In this document: piece after piece, positions 8,899-17,686 of the stretch
How positions within the stretch are numbered: the stretch's first letter is position 1
Layout: each line of letters opens with the position of its first letter
DNA from: Neorhizobium vignae
Lineage (GTDB): Bacteria > Pseudomonadota > Alphaproteobacteria > Rhizobiales > Rhizobiaceae
Assembly (NCBI RefSeq): GCF_000732195.1
Contig: NZ_JNNU01000005.1
Location: forward strand, 186,001-250,000
Direction of reading: 5' to 3'
DNA length: 64,000 nucleotides
Position numbers and translations under genes: made by a program
Notes under the pieces: model-generated
The model's database searches: none
Told to the model about the DNA's origin: nothing
The model's input: the letters and a program-made list of their open reading frames with translations, nothing else

Positions 8899-9564
8899 AT
8901 GACCAACCGATTTATCGCTTTCCTTTTTCTCGCGCTTTTCGCATCCACTGCCTCCGCCCAGGAGCGCCGATCGGACAATCGGCAGGATCATGCAGGGCAG
9001 TTCGATTTCTACGTCCTGTCGCTTTCCTGGTCGCCAACCTTCTGCGCTTCACAGAGCGGTGGCAAGAACGACCAGCAATGCAGCACGGACAAGGACTTCC
9101 GCTTCATCGTCCACGGGCTGTGGCCGCAATACGAAAAAGGCTATCCGGATTTCTGCGAAACGAAGGAACCGGGCCGCGTGCCGCAATCGCTCGGCCAACC
9201 ACTCTTCGACATCATGCCGTCGATGGGCCTGATCGGCCATCAGTGGCGCAAGCACGGAAGCTGCACCGGGCTGAGCCAGCGTGATTATTTCGGCAAGCTG
9301 CGTGAGGCCTTTTCGCGGGTCAAACTTCCTGCCGACCTGTCCCGCGGCGACACGGCCCTGACGCTGTCGGCCGACCAGATCGAAGACAAGTTCCTCGCCG
9401 TCAATCCGGGCATGAGCCGGCGCGGCATTTCGACAAGCTGCGAGGGCCGGCAGCTGGAGGAGGTGCGCATCTGCCTCACCAAGGACCTGCAGTTTCGCGA
9501 TTGTGCCGAGGTCGATCGTGACGGCTGCCGGATCAGCCAGATCACCCTGCCGCCGGCACGATGA
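8899..9564 (+). CDS. Ribonuclease T2 family protein, secreted
   Basis: A 221-residue exported RNase T2-like protein. Residues 1-20 form a clear Sec signal ending ASTASA. The two catalytic blocks are present: FIVHGLWPQ (His72) and HQWRKHGSC (His114 and His119). The Glu that usually follows the first His of the second block is Gln115 here. Several Cys can pair in disulfides, as expected in the periplasm. ATG 8899 was chosen because AGGGGG lies at good distance and the signal peptide starts there. A frame start at 8845 overlaps rlmJ and is less likely. The gene overlaps the next reading frame by ATGA, although the GST probably begins slightly later. Confidence 0.88.
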   Translation: MTNRFIAFLFLALFASTASAQERRSDNRQDHAGQFDFYVLSLSWSPTFCASQSGGKNDQQCSTDKDFRFIVHGLWPQYEKGYPDFCETKEPGRVPQSLGQPLFDIMPSMGLIGHQWRKHGSCTGLSQRDYFGKLREAFSRVKLPADLSRGDTALTLSADQIEDKFLAVNPGMSRRGISTSCEGRQLEEVRICLTKDLQFRDCAEVDRDGCRISQITLPPAR

Positions 9565-9587
9565 CATTTATCGAGAAGGACAAGACC

Positions 9588-10184
9588 ATGAAGCTGCTGT
9601 ATTCCCCGGCCTCGCCCTATTCCGCCAAGGTGCGCATGGCCGCGCGCCATCTCGGCATCGAGATCACTGAAGTGAAGACCGACACCAACGCCGCCCCGCC
9701 GGAACTCGTAAGCAACAACCCGCTCGGCAAGATCCCGGTGCTGATCCGTGATGGCGAGCCGCCGATCTACGACAGCATCGCGATCATGCATTGGCTCGAT
9801 CGCCAGTCGGGCGGCAAGCTCTATCCGAAGAAGGATGCGAAGCGGACCGAGGCCGAGGTGCTGGAGGCGCTTTGCGACGGCATGATGGATTGCCTGCTGG
9901 CGATCATCTACGAGCGCCGCTCGCGCGACGAGGACAAGGTCCACCAGCCGTGGATCGACAAGCAGTGGAGCAAGGTGGTGCGCGGCCTCGATCACCTGGA
10001 GAACAATCTGCCGAAGACAGGCAAGAAGCTGCATGGCGGCCATTTCGCGCTGGCCGCGTTGATCGGTTACCTCGATCTGCGCTTCAACGGGCAATGGGCC
10101 GAAGGCCGACCAGAGCTCGCCTCCTGGCCGGACGTCTTCACCAAGCGCTTCGCCTCCTATACCGCCATGAAATCGGCGGCCTGA
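9588..10184 (+). CDS. Glutathione S-transferase family protein
   Basis: A 198-residue GST-fold protein. The N-terminal thioredoxin domain starts KLLYSPASPYSAKVRM, with the catalytic Ser/Tyr region near residues 6-10, then NPLGKIPVL and YDSIAIMHWLDR, the cis-Pro and glutathione gamma-Glu binding elements. An all-helical C-terminal domain follows. I chose ATG 9588, preceded by GAGAAGG; a start at 9561 overlapping the RNase T2 stop is possible. A strong hairpin terminator follows the stop. The substrate is unknown. Confidence 0.9.
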   Translation: MKLLYSPASPYSAKVRMAARHLGIEITEVKTDTNAAPPELVSNNPLGKIPVLIRDGEPPIYDSIAIMHWLDRQSGGKLYPKKDAKRTEAEVLEALCDGMMDCLLAIIYERRSRDEDKVHQPWIDKQWSKVVRGLDHLENNLPKTGKKLHGGHFALAALIGYLDLRFNGQWAEGRPELASWPDVFTKRFASYTAMKSAA

Positions 10185-10190
10185 AACAAA

Positions 10191-10218
10191 AAAAGCCCGG
10201 GCCGAAGCCCGGGCTTTC
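10191..10218. terminator. Bidirectional Rho-independent terminator
   Basis: A perfect 10-bp inverted repeat, AAAGCCCGGG at 10192-10201 and its complement at 10208-10217, with a 6-nt loop. An A-run lies on one side and a T-run on the other. It stands between the convergent GST and porin genes, so it can end both transcripts. Confidence 0.9.
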
Positions 10219-10242
10219 CCCAGCCTGTTAAGGCTATCGAAA

Positions 10243-10878
10243 TTAGAACTTCACGCCGATACCGACCTTGACGCTGTGATCGTCGAAGCCCTTCGAAACC
10301 GAACCGGAATCGAGCGAGTAGCTATCCGAACCGAAATCCGTGTAACGGTATTCGACACGAGCGGTGATGTTGTTGGTGACGAAGGCTTCGGCACCGGCAC
10401 CGACCGTGTAACCGACGGCGGTCTTGTTGTCGGACGAAGTCGCGTCGCGCAGTTCGTTGTCCTGCAGGGCAACACCGGCCGTACCGTAGATCAGGAAGGG
10501 GTTGAGGTCGTAACCGACGCGGCCGCGAACAGAGCCGTTCCAGCCGGCCTTGCCTTCAAAGCCATCATCCGTGGTGCTCTTCGTGCCATTGTAGCCGACG
10601 TCTGCTTCGACGCCGTATACGATCGAACCGCTCTGGAAGTTGTAGCCCGTATAGGCACCGCCGCCGAACTGGCCGTCACGGTCGCCGCTCCCGAAGCGAC
10701 CCCAGTCATACTGACCGTAACCACCGAGATAGAAACCCTGCCAGCTGGCGGCCGGGGCCGGCTCTTCGACTGCAACCGGGGCCTGCGGAATTTGTTCGAC
10801 GGCATCAGCGGCATTGGCCGCAGAGATGGCGATGAAGCTGGCTGCCGAGGCCATCAGAGTTGCGATGAGAGTACGCAT
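10243..10878 (-). CDS. Outer membrane beta-barrel porin, Omp25/RopB-like
   Basis: A 211-residue outer membrane protein. Residues 1-23 are a Sec signal ending ISAANA. A short Pro/Ala/Glu-rich linker follows, then an eight-stranded barrel pattern with alternating aromatic and polar residues (WQGFYLGGYGQYDWG). The C terminus ends VGIGVKF, the Phe signature recognised by BamA. Small barrels of this kind (Omp25, Omp31, RopB) are abundant in Rhizobiales. The start was taken at ATG 10878 because AGGAGA sits just upstream; the longer frame to 11058 has no signal peptide. It is the last gene before a shared terminator, with a long AT-rich upstream region. Confidence 0.9.
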   Translation of the reverse strand: MRTLIATLMASAASFIAISAANAADAVEQIPQAPVAVEEPAPAASWQGFYLGGYGQYDWGRFGSGDRDGQFGGGAYTGYNFQSGSIVYGVEADVGYNGTKSTTDDGFEGKAGWNGSVRGRVGYDLNPFLIYGTAGVALQDNELRDATSSDNKTAVGYTVGAGAEAFVTNNITARVEYRYTDFGSDSYSLDSGSVSKGFDDHSVKVGIGVKF

Positions 10879-11561
10879 ACATTTTCTCCTTTTACTGCTG
10901 CGCCGGGAATTCGCCGCCACAACATGGTTGGCGACATATTGGTTCCCTGCCCGCTGAAACGGAATGTGGAGGTCAATTGAGGAATAGAAAGAGCCGAAAT
11001 GTGAATTGATTGTGGCGCGGAGAAGGCCAAAATTGGATGTTGCTGTACCGCAACACACGTTTGATTAACCTTAAGCAATGCTTACCTTGAATATAAATAT
11101 TTTTACATTTATAAACTACTTCTTAAATCTAAAGCACAACTCAGTCAATACACTTGCCGGTGCGGACGGACGCGGACGCCATTGGCCAAAGTCGACTTGT
11201 ATTCGCAGCAAAACCGGATCCGGCACCTGCAAAAACCGAAATCTGAGCAGAAACACCGACGTATTTCCCCTCCCCGCAGGCGCACGGCCGGACGCTGGTG
11301 GTCCCTGCCGCCGGATTTCTGCCTGAAATATTCCACCGACGGAACGGGCATTTCGGCTTTCGTCAAGAGCACGGGGCGGAATTCTCGCCAGCGCTTTCAA
11401 AATCTGCCTCAACACACTATTTCTCCGGCAGCGGCCTTCGTGCAGGGAATCGGGCCGCTTCAGCGCAATATTTTGACAAGCTGCCGGTCTCCGGCACATG
11501 TCATGGGCGCACGGTTCGAATCGGTGATGGCCGGATCTCTATATCCGGCGGAGACTATGGA
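10879..11561. other. 683-bp intergenic region between the porin and uvrC, AT-rich in part
   Basis: The divergent gap contains the promoters of the porin (minus) and uvrC (plus). Bases about 11075-11150 are very AT-rich, with runs of T and A that stand out from the GC-rich surroundings. Open frames on both strands here have arginine-rich or low-complexity translations and overlap one another, so I do not call any of them a gene. A regulatory RNA is possible but not shown by the sequence. Confidence 0.55.
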
Positions 11562-13601
11562 ATGAACGGAACGAAGCTGCCCGACGGCGGCGTTCTCTAT
11601 GACGAGACGGAAGAAGACGACGACGATGTGCTGGTCACCGAGCCGGCCCAAGGCCCCGCCGCGTCGATCGACTGGAACGAAGGCTGGAAGAACGACAGCG
11701 GGCTGAAGGGCGCCGACCTGATCGCCGAATTCGTCAAGCACCTGCCGAATGCGCCGGGCGTCTACCGGATGTTCAACGATGCGCAGGACGTGCTCTACGT
11801 CGGCAAGGCGCGCAGCCTCAAGAAGCGCGTCGGCAATTATGCGCAGGGCCGCGTCCATTCCAACCGCATCGCCAAGATGGTGCGCGAAACCACCCACATG
11901 GAATTCGTCACGACGCGGACGGAGACCGAGGCGCTGCTGCTCGAAGCCAATCTCATCAAGCGCTTGCGGCCGCGTTTCAACGTTCTTCTGCGCGACGACA
12001 AGTCCTTCCCCTATATCATGATCACCGGCGACCACCGGGCACCGGCGATCTTCAAGCATCGCGGCGCGCGGGCGCGCAAGGGCGATTATTTCGGCCCCTT
12101 CGCCTCGGCAGCCGCCGTCGGCCGCACCATCAATTCGCTGCAGCGCGCCTTCCTGTTGCGCACCTGCACCGACAGCGTGTTCGAGACCCGCACCCGCCCC
12201 TGCCTGCTCTTTCAGATCAAGCGCTGTTCGGGGCCCTGCACCCACGAGATCAGCGACGAGGGTTATGCGGCGCTGGTCGGCGAAGCCAAGGATTTCCTGT
12301 CGGGCAAGAGCCAGAACGTCAAATCGGCGATCGCCCGCCAGATGGCAGAAGCCTCCGAGGACCTGGATTTCGAGCGCGCCGCCGTCTATCGCGACCGCCT
12401 GGCGGCGCTCAGCCACGTCCAGAGCCATCAGGGCATCAACCCGGCCGGCGTCGAGGAGGCGGATGTCTTCGCCATCTACAACGAGGGCGGCCTCTCCTGC
12501 ATCCAGGTGTTCTTCTTCAGGACCGGCCAGAACTGGGGCAACCGCGCCTATTTCCCGAAGGCCGATCCGCAGCTTTCCGGCCCGGAAGTGCTCAACGCCT
12601 TCCTCGCGCAGTTCTATGACGACAAGCCGGTGCCGAAGCAGATCCTGCTGTCCGAAGCCGTCGAGGAACAGGAATTGCTTGCCCAGGCGTTTTCCGAAAA
12701 GGCCAATCATAAGGTCACTATTTCGGTGCCGCAGCGGGGCGAGAAAAAGGACCTGACCGACCATGTTCTGGCAAATGCCCGCGAGGCGCATGGTCGCCGG
12801 CTTGCCGAGACCTCGTCGCAGGCCCGCCTGCTGCAGGGGCTTGCCGAGACCTTCGGTCTGTCCTTCGTGCCGCGTCGCATCGAGATCTACGACAACTCGC
12901 ATATCATGGGCACCAATGCGGTCGGCGGCATGGTCGTCGCGGGGCCGGAAGGTTTCGTGAAGAGCCAGTACCGCAAGTTCAACATCAAATCGACCGACAT
13001 CACCCCCGGCGACGACTTTGGCATGATGCGCGAGGTGATGACCCGCCGCTTCAGCCGCCTCCTCAAGGAAGAGGGCATTCCGGACCGCACCGCTGCTGCC
13101 GGCGCCAGCGCCGAGGATGCGGCCGATGGCGCCTTCCCCGCCTGGCCGGACGTGATCCTGATCGACGGCGGCCAGGGACAGATGAGCGCGGTACGCGCCA
13201 TTCTCGACGAACTCGGCATCCGCGACGTGGTGACCGCGATCGGCGTCGCCAAGGGCGTCGACCGCGACGCCGGTCGCGAGCGGTTCTTCGCCGACGGACG
13301 GTCAGACTTCTCGCTGCCGCCGCGCGATCCGGTCCTCTATTTCATTCAGCGCATGCGCGACGAGGCCCATCGCTTCGCGATCGGCTCGCACCGGGCGCGG
13401 CGCAAGAAGGAGATGGTCAAGAACCCGCTCGACGAGATTTCAGGGATCGGACCCGGCCGCAAGCGCAAGCTGCTGCAGCATTTCGGCACGGCGAAGGCGG
13501 TGTCGCGCGCCGGCCTGACCGACCTCATGGCGGTCGAGGGAATTTCGGAGGCCGTCGCCAAGCAGATCTACAATCATTTTCACGAGAACCGGGCGGGTTA
13601 A
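11562..13601 (+). CDS. uvrC: Excinuclease ABC subunit C
   Basis: A 679-residue UvrC, the nuclease of UvrABC nucleotide excision repair. Domains in order: an acidic N-terminal extension of about 50 residues, GIY-YIG ([20 protein letters not shown]), the Cys-rich segment [16 protein letters not shown], the UvrB-interacting UVR motif, the RNase H-like 5' nuclease ([19 protein letters not shown]), and C-terminal helix-hairpin-helix repeats [17 protein letters not shown] and [16 protein letters not shown] 11562 follows GGCGGAG. The frame extends upstream to 11298, but the extra part does not look coding. It probably leads the uvrC-pgsA-moaD-moaE group. Confidence 0.97.
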   Translation: MNGTKLPDGGVLYDETEEDDDDVLVTEPAQGPAASIDWNEGWKNDSGLKGADLIAEFVKHLPNAPGVYRMFNDAQDVLYVGKARSLKKRVGNYAQGRVHSNRIAKMVRETTHMEFVTTRTETEALLLEANLIKRLRPRFNVLLRDDKSFPYIMITGDHRAPAIFKHRGARARKGDYFGPFASAAAVGRTINSLQRAFLLRTCTDSVFETRTRPCLLFQIKRCSGPCTHEISDEGYAALVGEAKDFLSGKSQNVKSAIARQMAEASEDLDFERAAVYRDRLAALSHVQSHQGINPAGVEEADVFAIYNEGGLSCIQVFFFRTGQNWGNRAYFPKADPQLSGPEVLNAFLAQFYDDKPVPKQILLSEAVEEQELLAQAFSEKANHKVTISVPQRGEKKDLTDHVLANAREAHGRRLAETSSQARLLQGLAETFGLSFVPRRIEIYDNSHIMGTNAVGGMVVAGPEGFVKSQYRKFNIKSTDITPGDDFGMMREVMTRRFSRLLKEEGIPDRTAAAGASAEDAADGAFPAWPDVILIDGGQGQMSAVRAILDELGIRDVVTAIGVAKGVDRDAGRERFFADGRSDFSLPPRDPVLYFIQRMRDEAHRFAIGSHRARRKKEMVKNPLDEISGIGPGRKRKLLQHFGTAKAVSRAGLTDLMAVEGISEAVAKQIYNHFHENRAG

Positions 13602-13698
13602 ATCGGCCCGACGCAATCGGTGGTAAAAAAGCCGCCGGAACATGTTGACGCCTTCCTCGTGAGGCATCAACTAGGAGCAAACATCCGGAAGGTTCTCC

Positions 13699-14286
13699 AT
13701 GGCGTCGCGCGCATACAATATTCCCAATCTTCTGACCTATGCGCGCATCGTGGCGGTGCCGATCATCGTCGGCTGCTTTTTCGTCGAGGGGCAGCTTGAA
13801 AGCTCGGATGTCGCGCGCTGGACGGCGCTGGTGCTTTTCGCCGTCGCGTCGATCACGGACTATCTCGACGGTTATCTCGCCCGCATCTGGAACCAGACGT
13901 CGAATATCGGCCGGATGCTCGATCCGATCGCCGACAAGCTGCTGGTCGCCGCGGTGCTGCTGTTGCTCGCCGCCGACCAGACGATCGCCGGCTGGTCGCT
14001 CTGGGCGGCAATCACCATCCTCTGCCGCGAAATCCTGGTCTCGGGCCTGCGCGAATATCTGGCTGCGCTGAAGGTCTCCGTGCCGGTGACGCGCATCGCC
14101 AAATGGAAGACGACGATCCAGATGGTGTCGATCGCCTTCCTGCTGGCCGGACCTGCCGGCGACAAGATCCTGCCCTACACGACCCAGATGGGCATCGTGC
14201 TTCTCTGGCTTGCCGCGATCCTGACCTTCTACTCGGGCTATGATTATTTCAAGGCCGGCGTCAAACATCTGGTGGACGAAGAATGA
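13699..14286 (+). CDS. pgsA: CDP-diacylglycerol--glycerol-3-phosphate 3-phosphatidyltransferase
   Basis: A 195-residue inner-membrane enzyme that makes phosphatidylglycerophosphate, the committed step to phosphatidylglycerol and cardiolipin. The CDP-alcohol phosphotransferase motif DG-x2-AR-x8-G-x3-D-x3-D is complete (DGYLAR, then GRMLDPIAD). About five hydrophobic segments follow the family pattern. The gene lies 97 bp after uvrC and overlaps moaD by ATGA at 14283. Confidence 0.96.
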   Translation: MASRAYNIPNLLTYARIVAVPIIVGCFFVEGQLESSDVARWTALVLFAVASITDYLDGYLARIWNQTSNIGRMLDPIADKLLVAAVLLLLAADQTIAGWSLWAAITILCREILVSGLREYLAALKVSVPVTRIAKWKTTIQMVSIAFLLAGPAGDKILPYTTQMGIVLLWLAAILTFYSGYDYFKAGVKHLVDEE

Positions 14287-14540
14287 CCGTCAAACTCGTC
14301 TATTTCGCCTGGGTGCGTGAACGGATCGGCAAATCCGAGGAGGATCTCGACCTGCCGGCAGGCGTCGTCACGGTCGATGACCTGCTCGCACATCTGACGA
14401 CGCTTGGCGAAGAATACGAGAACGCGCTCCAGTTCCCCGACGTCATCCGCGTCGCCATCAACCAGGAACATGTCGAACACGGTGAGCCGATCGCCGGCGC
14501 GCGCGAGATCGGCATCTTTCCGCCGATGACGGGCGGGTGA
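14283..14540 (+). CDS. moaD: Molybdopterin synthase sulfur-carrier subunit MoaD
   Basis: An 85-residue ubiquitin-fold protein that ends in the diagnostic Gly-Gly (FPPMTGG). The C-terminal glycine is adenylylated and thiocarboxylated, and gives sulfur to cyclic pyranopterin monophosphate. Its start overlaps the pgsA stop by 4 bp and moaE follows 70 bp later. The product is needed for cofactor assembly, which the Mo oxidoreductase at 5.7-7.9 kb also requires. Confidence 0.95.
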   Translation: MTVKLVYFAWVRERIGKSEEDLDLPAGVVTVDDLLAHLTTLGEEYENALQFPDVIRVAINQEHVEHGEPIAGAREIGIFPPMTGG

Positions 14541-14610
14541 TGATGACTGGGGCCGGCGCCAGTTGCGGAACACCCCACTCCTCCCCAGCGGGGAGAGGAA
14601 GAGGCTGCCC

Positions 14611-15069
14611 ATGACCGCTCCCACCATCCGCGTCCAATCCACCGACTTCGATCTGCAGGCCGAAATTTCCGCCCTCACCGCCGGCCGCAAGAATATCGGC
14701 GCCGTCGTCACCTTCACGGGCCTCTGCCGAGACGAACAGGGTGCATTGTCGGCACTCGAACTCGAACATTATCCGGGCATGGCGGAGGCGGAGATGCTCC
14801 GCATCGGCGAACTGGCGATCGATCGCTTCTCACTGCTCGGCCTTACCGCCATCCACCGTTTTGGCAAGATCATGCCCGGCGAGAACATCGTGCTGGTCAT
14901 CGCCGCCGCCCCGCACCGGCAGGCGGCCTTCGACGGTGCCAATTTCGTCATGGATTTTTTGAAGACCTCGGCCCCGTTCTGGAAGAAGGAACATGCAGCC
15001 GACGGCGCCCAAGGCGACTGGATCGCCGCCAAGGACGCGGACGACACTGCGCGCGACAGGTGGCGGTGA
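14611..15069 (+). CDS. moaE: Molybdopterin synthase catalytic subunit MoaE
   Basis: A 152-residue MoaE with VVTFTGLCRD, the central PHRQAAF and the conserved catalytic lysine region APFWKKE. With MoaD it converts cPMP to molybdopterin. ATG 14611 follows GAGAGGAAGAGG. The longer frame from 14563 crosses a short palindrome (CTCCCC-AGC-GGGGAG at 14581-14595) in the leader and is unlikely to be translated. Its stop codon abuts the stop of the convergent permease gene with no spacer. Confidence 0.95.
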   Translation: MTAPTIRVQSTDFDLQAEISALTAGRKNIGAVVTFTGLCRDEQGALSALELEHYPGMAEAEMLRIGELAIDRFSLLGLTAIHRFGKIMPGENIVLVIAAAPHRQAAFDGANFVMDFLKTSAPFWKKEHAADGAQGDWIAAKDADDTARDRWR

Positions 15070-15972
15070 TCACGGCACCACCCGCTCCCGCCGGCTTATC
15101 ACCAAAACCATGACCAGCAAGGCGACGATCACCAGGTCGCGCCAGACGATCGGGCCGTAGCCGCTCCAGAGCGTTTCGGCAAAGCCGATGACGGCGGCGC
15201 CGACGGCGGCACGCAGCGGATTGGAATGACCGCCGGCCGCGGCGATCAGCACCACTTTCAGGCCGAACAGCAGGCCGGCGCCAAAATCCATCGTGCCGTA
15301 GTGGGAGGTGGCGAGCACGCCGCAGATCGCGGCGTAGAGCGCCGCCGCCGCATAAGCCACGACGAAAACCCGCGCCGAACTGGTGCCGGAGAGTTCGGCC
15401 GCCAAAGGGTCGTCGGAGACCGCCCGCCACATGCGGCCCCAATGGGTGCGCGCCAGCACCAGATAGCCCAGGCCGATGACCATCAGCATCACGGCGACGT
15501 TGACGAGCTGGATCAGGGTCAGCGTCACCGGAAAGCCGTCTGCGTGCCAGAAGACGATCGCGTCGTTGAGGAAGGGCGGCAGCCAGAGTTCGCGGGTATC
15601 GGCGGCGATGCGGGCGCCCTCCATCAGCACCATCAGCGCGCCGAGCGAGGCGACGATCACCGCATTGGGCGAGATCTTTGCAAGCGGGCGCATGACCACC
15701 TGTCCGATCGTGACTCCCGCCCCGATGCCCCCGGCGATCCCGGCCGCAGCACCAAGCCCCAGTGCGGCGGGCAGGATCAACCATAGCCGGTCCCAGCCGA
15801 AATGGGCAAAGAGCAGGTAGAGATGCCCGGAAAAGGCAAAGATCGCACCATAGGTGATGTCCGCCCTTCGCGTCACGGCAAAAGCGATCGCATATCCGAA
15901 GGCAAGCGTCGCATAGAGCGCCGCCAGCGGAACCGCGTTCGCCAGTTGCTGCAGCAGATAGGCCATGGGCAC
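15070..15972 (-). CDS. LivH-type branched-chain amino acid ABC transporter permease (orphan)
   Basis: A 300-residue inner-membrane permease of the LivH/BPD_transp_2 family with about eight hydrophobic helices. Family features include the N-terminal LAFGYAIAFAVTRRADITYGA and the conserved segments MRPLAKISPNAVIVASLG and GLLFGLKVVLIAAAGG. No LivM, LivG, LivF or LivK gene is in the window, so either the partners are encoded elsewhere or the protein is a lone permease. It is divergent from a CGNR regulator across a 57-bp gap that contains a 10-bp-arm palindrome, so the regulator probably controls it. The start is ATG 15972 or the in-frame ATG at 15966. Confidence 0.85.
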   Translation of the reverse strand: MPMAYLLQQLANAVPLAALYATLAFGYAIAFAVTRRADITYGAIFAFSGHLYLLFAHFGWDRLWLILPAALGLGAAAGIAGGIGAGVTIGQVVMRPLAKISPNAVIVASLGALMVLMEGARIAADTRELWLPPFLNDAIVFWHADGFPVTLTLIQLVNVAVMLMVIGLGYLVLARTHWGRMWRAVSDDPLAAELSGTSSARVFVVAYAAAALYAAICGVLATSHYGTMDFGAGLLFGLKVVLIAAAGGHSNPLRAAVGAAVIGFAETLWSGYGPIVWRDLVIVALLVMVLVISRRERVVP

Positions 15973-15990
15973 TCCGATAGGGATATCGAA

Positions 15991-16024
15991 TATAACTGGT
16001 CAACGGTTTTTTACCAGTTATAAT
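15991..16024. promoter_or_regulatory. Palindromic operator and promoter between the LivH-like permease and the CGNR regulator
   Basis: TATAACTGGT (15991-16000) and its exact complement (16013-16022) are separated by 12 bp, so the half-site centres lie 22 bp apart, about two DNA turns. A perfect TATAAT (16019-16024) overlaps the right arm and reads toward the regulator. A protein bound to the arms would cover both divergent promoters, as expected of an autoregulated local repressor or activator. The sequence is observed; the binding role is inferred. Confidence 0.6.
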
Positions 16025-16029
16025 ATCGC

Positions 16030-16578
16030 ATGAGCTTTTCCTGGACCCCGCATCGGTTTGCCGGAGGCGCGCTGGCGCTGGATGTCGCCAACAGCGTCAT
16101 CCTGCGCTTCGACGCGACACGCAGCATCGATCGTTTCGCCGAACTGCCACAGATGGACGCCTTTCCGAAGGCAGCCGAAAAATTCTCCGCCGAGCGGGCA
16201 CTGTTCGGCGATCTCGCGCCGGTGGAGCCCGAGAACCGCACGCCGTTCATCGTGATGCGCGAAGCGATCGACCGCTATTTTCGAGCCCGGGTGCTGGGCG
16301 ACGACGCCCAGACGCTGCTTGCCGATTTCCTCGAAGCGACGGCCATCATCCTGCGCCGCGCCGGGAAGAACTCGCTGGAGGCGGCGACCGCCCATTCGGC
16401 GCTCAGGCTGCTTGCCGATACGGAAATCTCGCGGATGAAGATCTGCGGCAATTGTGGCTGGCTGTTCATAGACCGCAGCAAAAACCGCAGCCGCACGTGG
16501 TGCGACATGGCGGTATGCGGCAATCGCGTCAAAGCCAACCGCCACTATCATCGGAGGAAGAAGGAGGCCGCGTCATGA
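16030..16578 (+). CDS. ABATE/CGNR zinc-finger transcriptional regulator
   Basis: A 182-residue protein with an N-terminal ABATE domain and a C-terminal CGNR zinc finger: CGNC (about residue 139), WCDMAVCGNRVKANRHY, then a basic tail. Such proteins are predicted stress-linked transcription regulators. The start codon A (16030) lies only 6 bp after a TATAAT box with no Shine-Dalgarno, so the message may be leaderless. The gene is divergent from an orphan LivH-like permease and overlaps the downstream lipoprotein gene by ATGA, which makes these three a likely unit. The ligand is unknown. Confidence 0.85.
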   Translation: MSFSWTPHRFAGGALALDVANSVILRFDATRSIDRFAELPQMDAFPKAAEKFSAERALFGDLAPVEPENRTPFIVMREAIDRYFRARVLGDDAQTLLADFLEATAIILRRAGKNSLEAATAHSALRLLADTEISRMKICGNCGWLFIDRSKNRSRTWCDMAVCGNRVKANRHYHRRKKEAAS

Positions 16579-17075
16579 TGCGCCGGTTTATGGTTCTCGG
16601 CCTTGCATCCCTCGCCCTTGCCGCGTGCCAGCGGGAAACCGAAAAGCTGGTCGAGGTGAGCGGGCATATCTTCGTGTTCAACTACAGGGTCGCCAGCGCC
16701 ACCTATCTGGTGACGCTGAAGAAGACCGGGCCGATCCCGGAGGGCACCGTGGCGATCGCCAAATTCGAGGACCCCGCAGGCGGCGACCCGATCGTCATCA
16801 ACGAAAAGATCTTCCCCGCATGGGACAAGATTACCCTGCAGAGCCCCAATGTCCGCTGCGTGCGCAAGGACAAGCCCTATTCCGTGGATATCCGGCTGGT
16901 GGATGCAGGCGGACGGACGCTGCAGGAATTGAAGACCCAGCTCGTCTCGGACGTCGACCAATCGGTGCTTCCCAGCAAGCCGCTGGTACTCGGAGCCGGC
17001 TACGAGCGGAACCCGGACGTCTTTAAGCCGGATGGCACGGTGGACTATGGCCGGGATGCCGACTGCCCGGCATGA
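16575..17075 (+). CDS. Small predicted lipoprotein of unknown function
   Basis: A 166-residue protein with a lipoprotein signal: MMRRFMVLGLASLALAAC, lipobox LAAC at about residues 15-18. The mature part is mostly beta-type, with four conserved-looking segments around EVSGHIFVFNYRVASATYLV. I do not recognise the family. The ATG overlaps the stop of the CGNR gene (ATGA) and follows AAGGAGG, so the two are translationally coupled. An ATG three bases on is equally possible. Confidence 0.75.
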   Translation: MMRRFMVLGLASLALAACQRETEKLVEVSGHIFVFNYRVASATYLVTLKKTGPIPEGTVAIAKFEDPAGGDPIVINEKIFPAWDKITLQSPNVRCVRKDKPYSVDIRLVDAGGRTLQELKTQLVSDVDQSVLPSKPLVLGAGYERNPDVFKPDGTVDYGRDADCPA

Positions 17076-17109
17076 ACGGCCGCTATCGCTTCATGAGGCC
17101 GGGCAATAA

Positions 17110-17136
17110 AAAACCGGAGCCAAGGCCCCGGTTTTC
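17110..17136. terminator. Bidirectional Rho-independent terminator
   Basis: AAAACCGG-A-GCC (17110-17121) pairs with GGC-C-CCGGTTTT (17124-17135) around a 2-nt AA turn with one A/C mismatch. An A-rich side and a T-run flank it. It lies between the convergent lipoprotein gene and ndk. Confidence 0.85.
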
Positions 17137-17166
17137 ATAACAGTCGTCGTCAAGACGCGGCTTAAA

Positions 17167-17589
17167 TCAGCCGACGATCTCGGTTTCCGAGAACCAGTAG
17201 GCGATTTCCTGGGCGGCGGTTTCCGGAGCGTCCGAACCGTGAACCGAGTTCTCGCCGATCGACAGGGCGAAGGTCTTGCGGATGGTGCCTTCGTCGGCGT
17301 TGGCCGGGTTGGTGGCGCCCATGATCTCGCGGTTCTTCAGGATGGCGTTTTCGCCTTCCAGAACCTGAACGATGGTCGGGCCGGAGGTCATGCCTTCGAC
17401 GAGTTCGCCGAAGAACGGGCGTTCCTTGTGAACGGCGTAGAAGCCTTCTGCCTCGCGCTTGCTCATCCAGACGCGCTTGGAAGCGATGACGCGCAGGCCA
17501 TTGTCTTCAAACACCTTGGTGATGGCGCCCGTGAGGTTGCGCTTGGTGGCATCCGGCTTGATCATCGAAAACGTGCGTTCAATCGCCAT
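17167..17589 (-). CDS. ndk: Nucleoside diphosphate kinase
   Basis: A 140-residue NDK of normal length that transfers gamma-phosphate between NTPs and NDPs through the phosphohistidine His117 in the signature NSVHGSDA. It begins [13 protein letters not shown], the family N terminus. ATG 17589 follows AAGGA; the longer frame to 17670 is not supported. A shared terminator lies after the stop. Confidence 0.97.
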   Translation of the reverse strand: MAIERTFSMIKPDATKRNLTGAITKVFEDNGLRVIASKRVWMSKREAEGFYAVHKERPFFGELVEGMTSGPTIVQVLEGENAILKNREIMGATNPANADEGTIRKTFALSIGENSVHGSDAPETAAQEIAYWFSETEIVG

Positions 17590-17686
17590 TGTTCTATCCT
17601 TCGTTTCCTGTGGCCCCGTGACTAAGGGGGAAAGTGGGCGGTCTTTACCCGCCCCTTTCACTGGAAACAAGGGGGTTCGGGCAATT

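Noticed and set aside
11182-11561. Small plus-strand frame before uvrC as a gene
   Set aside because: No Shine-Dalgarno, arginine-rich random-looking translation, overlaps other frames.
11298-11561. UvrC N-terminal extension to 11298
   Set aside because: The extra 88 codons do not match UvrC and lie in the intergenic region; the ribosome site is at 11562.
14581-14595. CTCCCC-AGC-GGGGAG palindrome in the moaE leader as a mobile repeat
   Set aside because: It resembles the core of rhizobial intergenic palindromes but is too short, with one copy seen in the window, to call as a repeat family.
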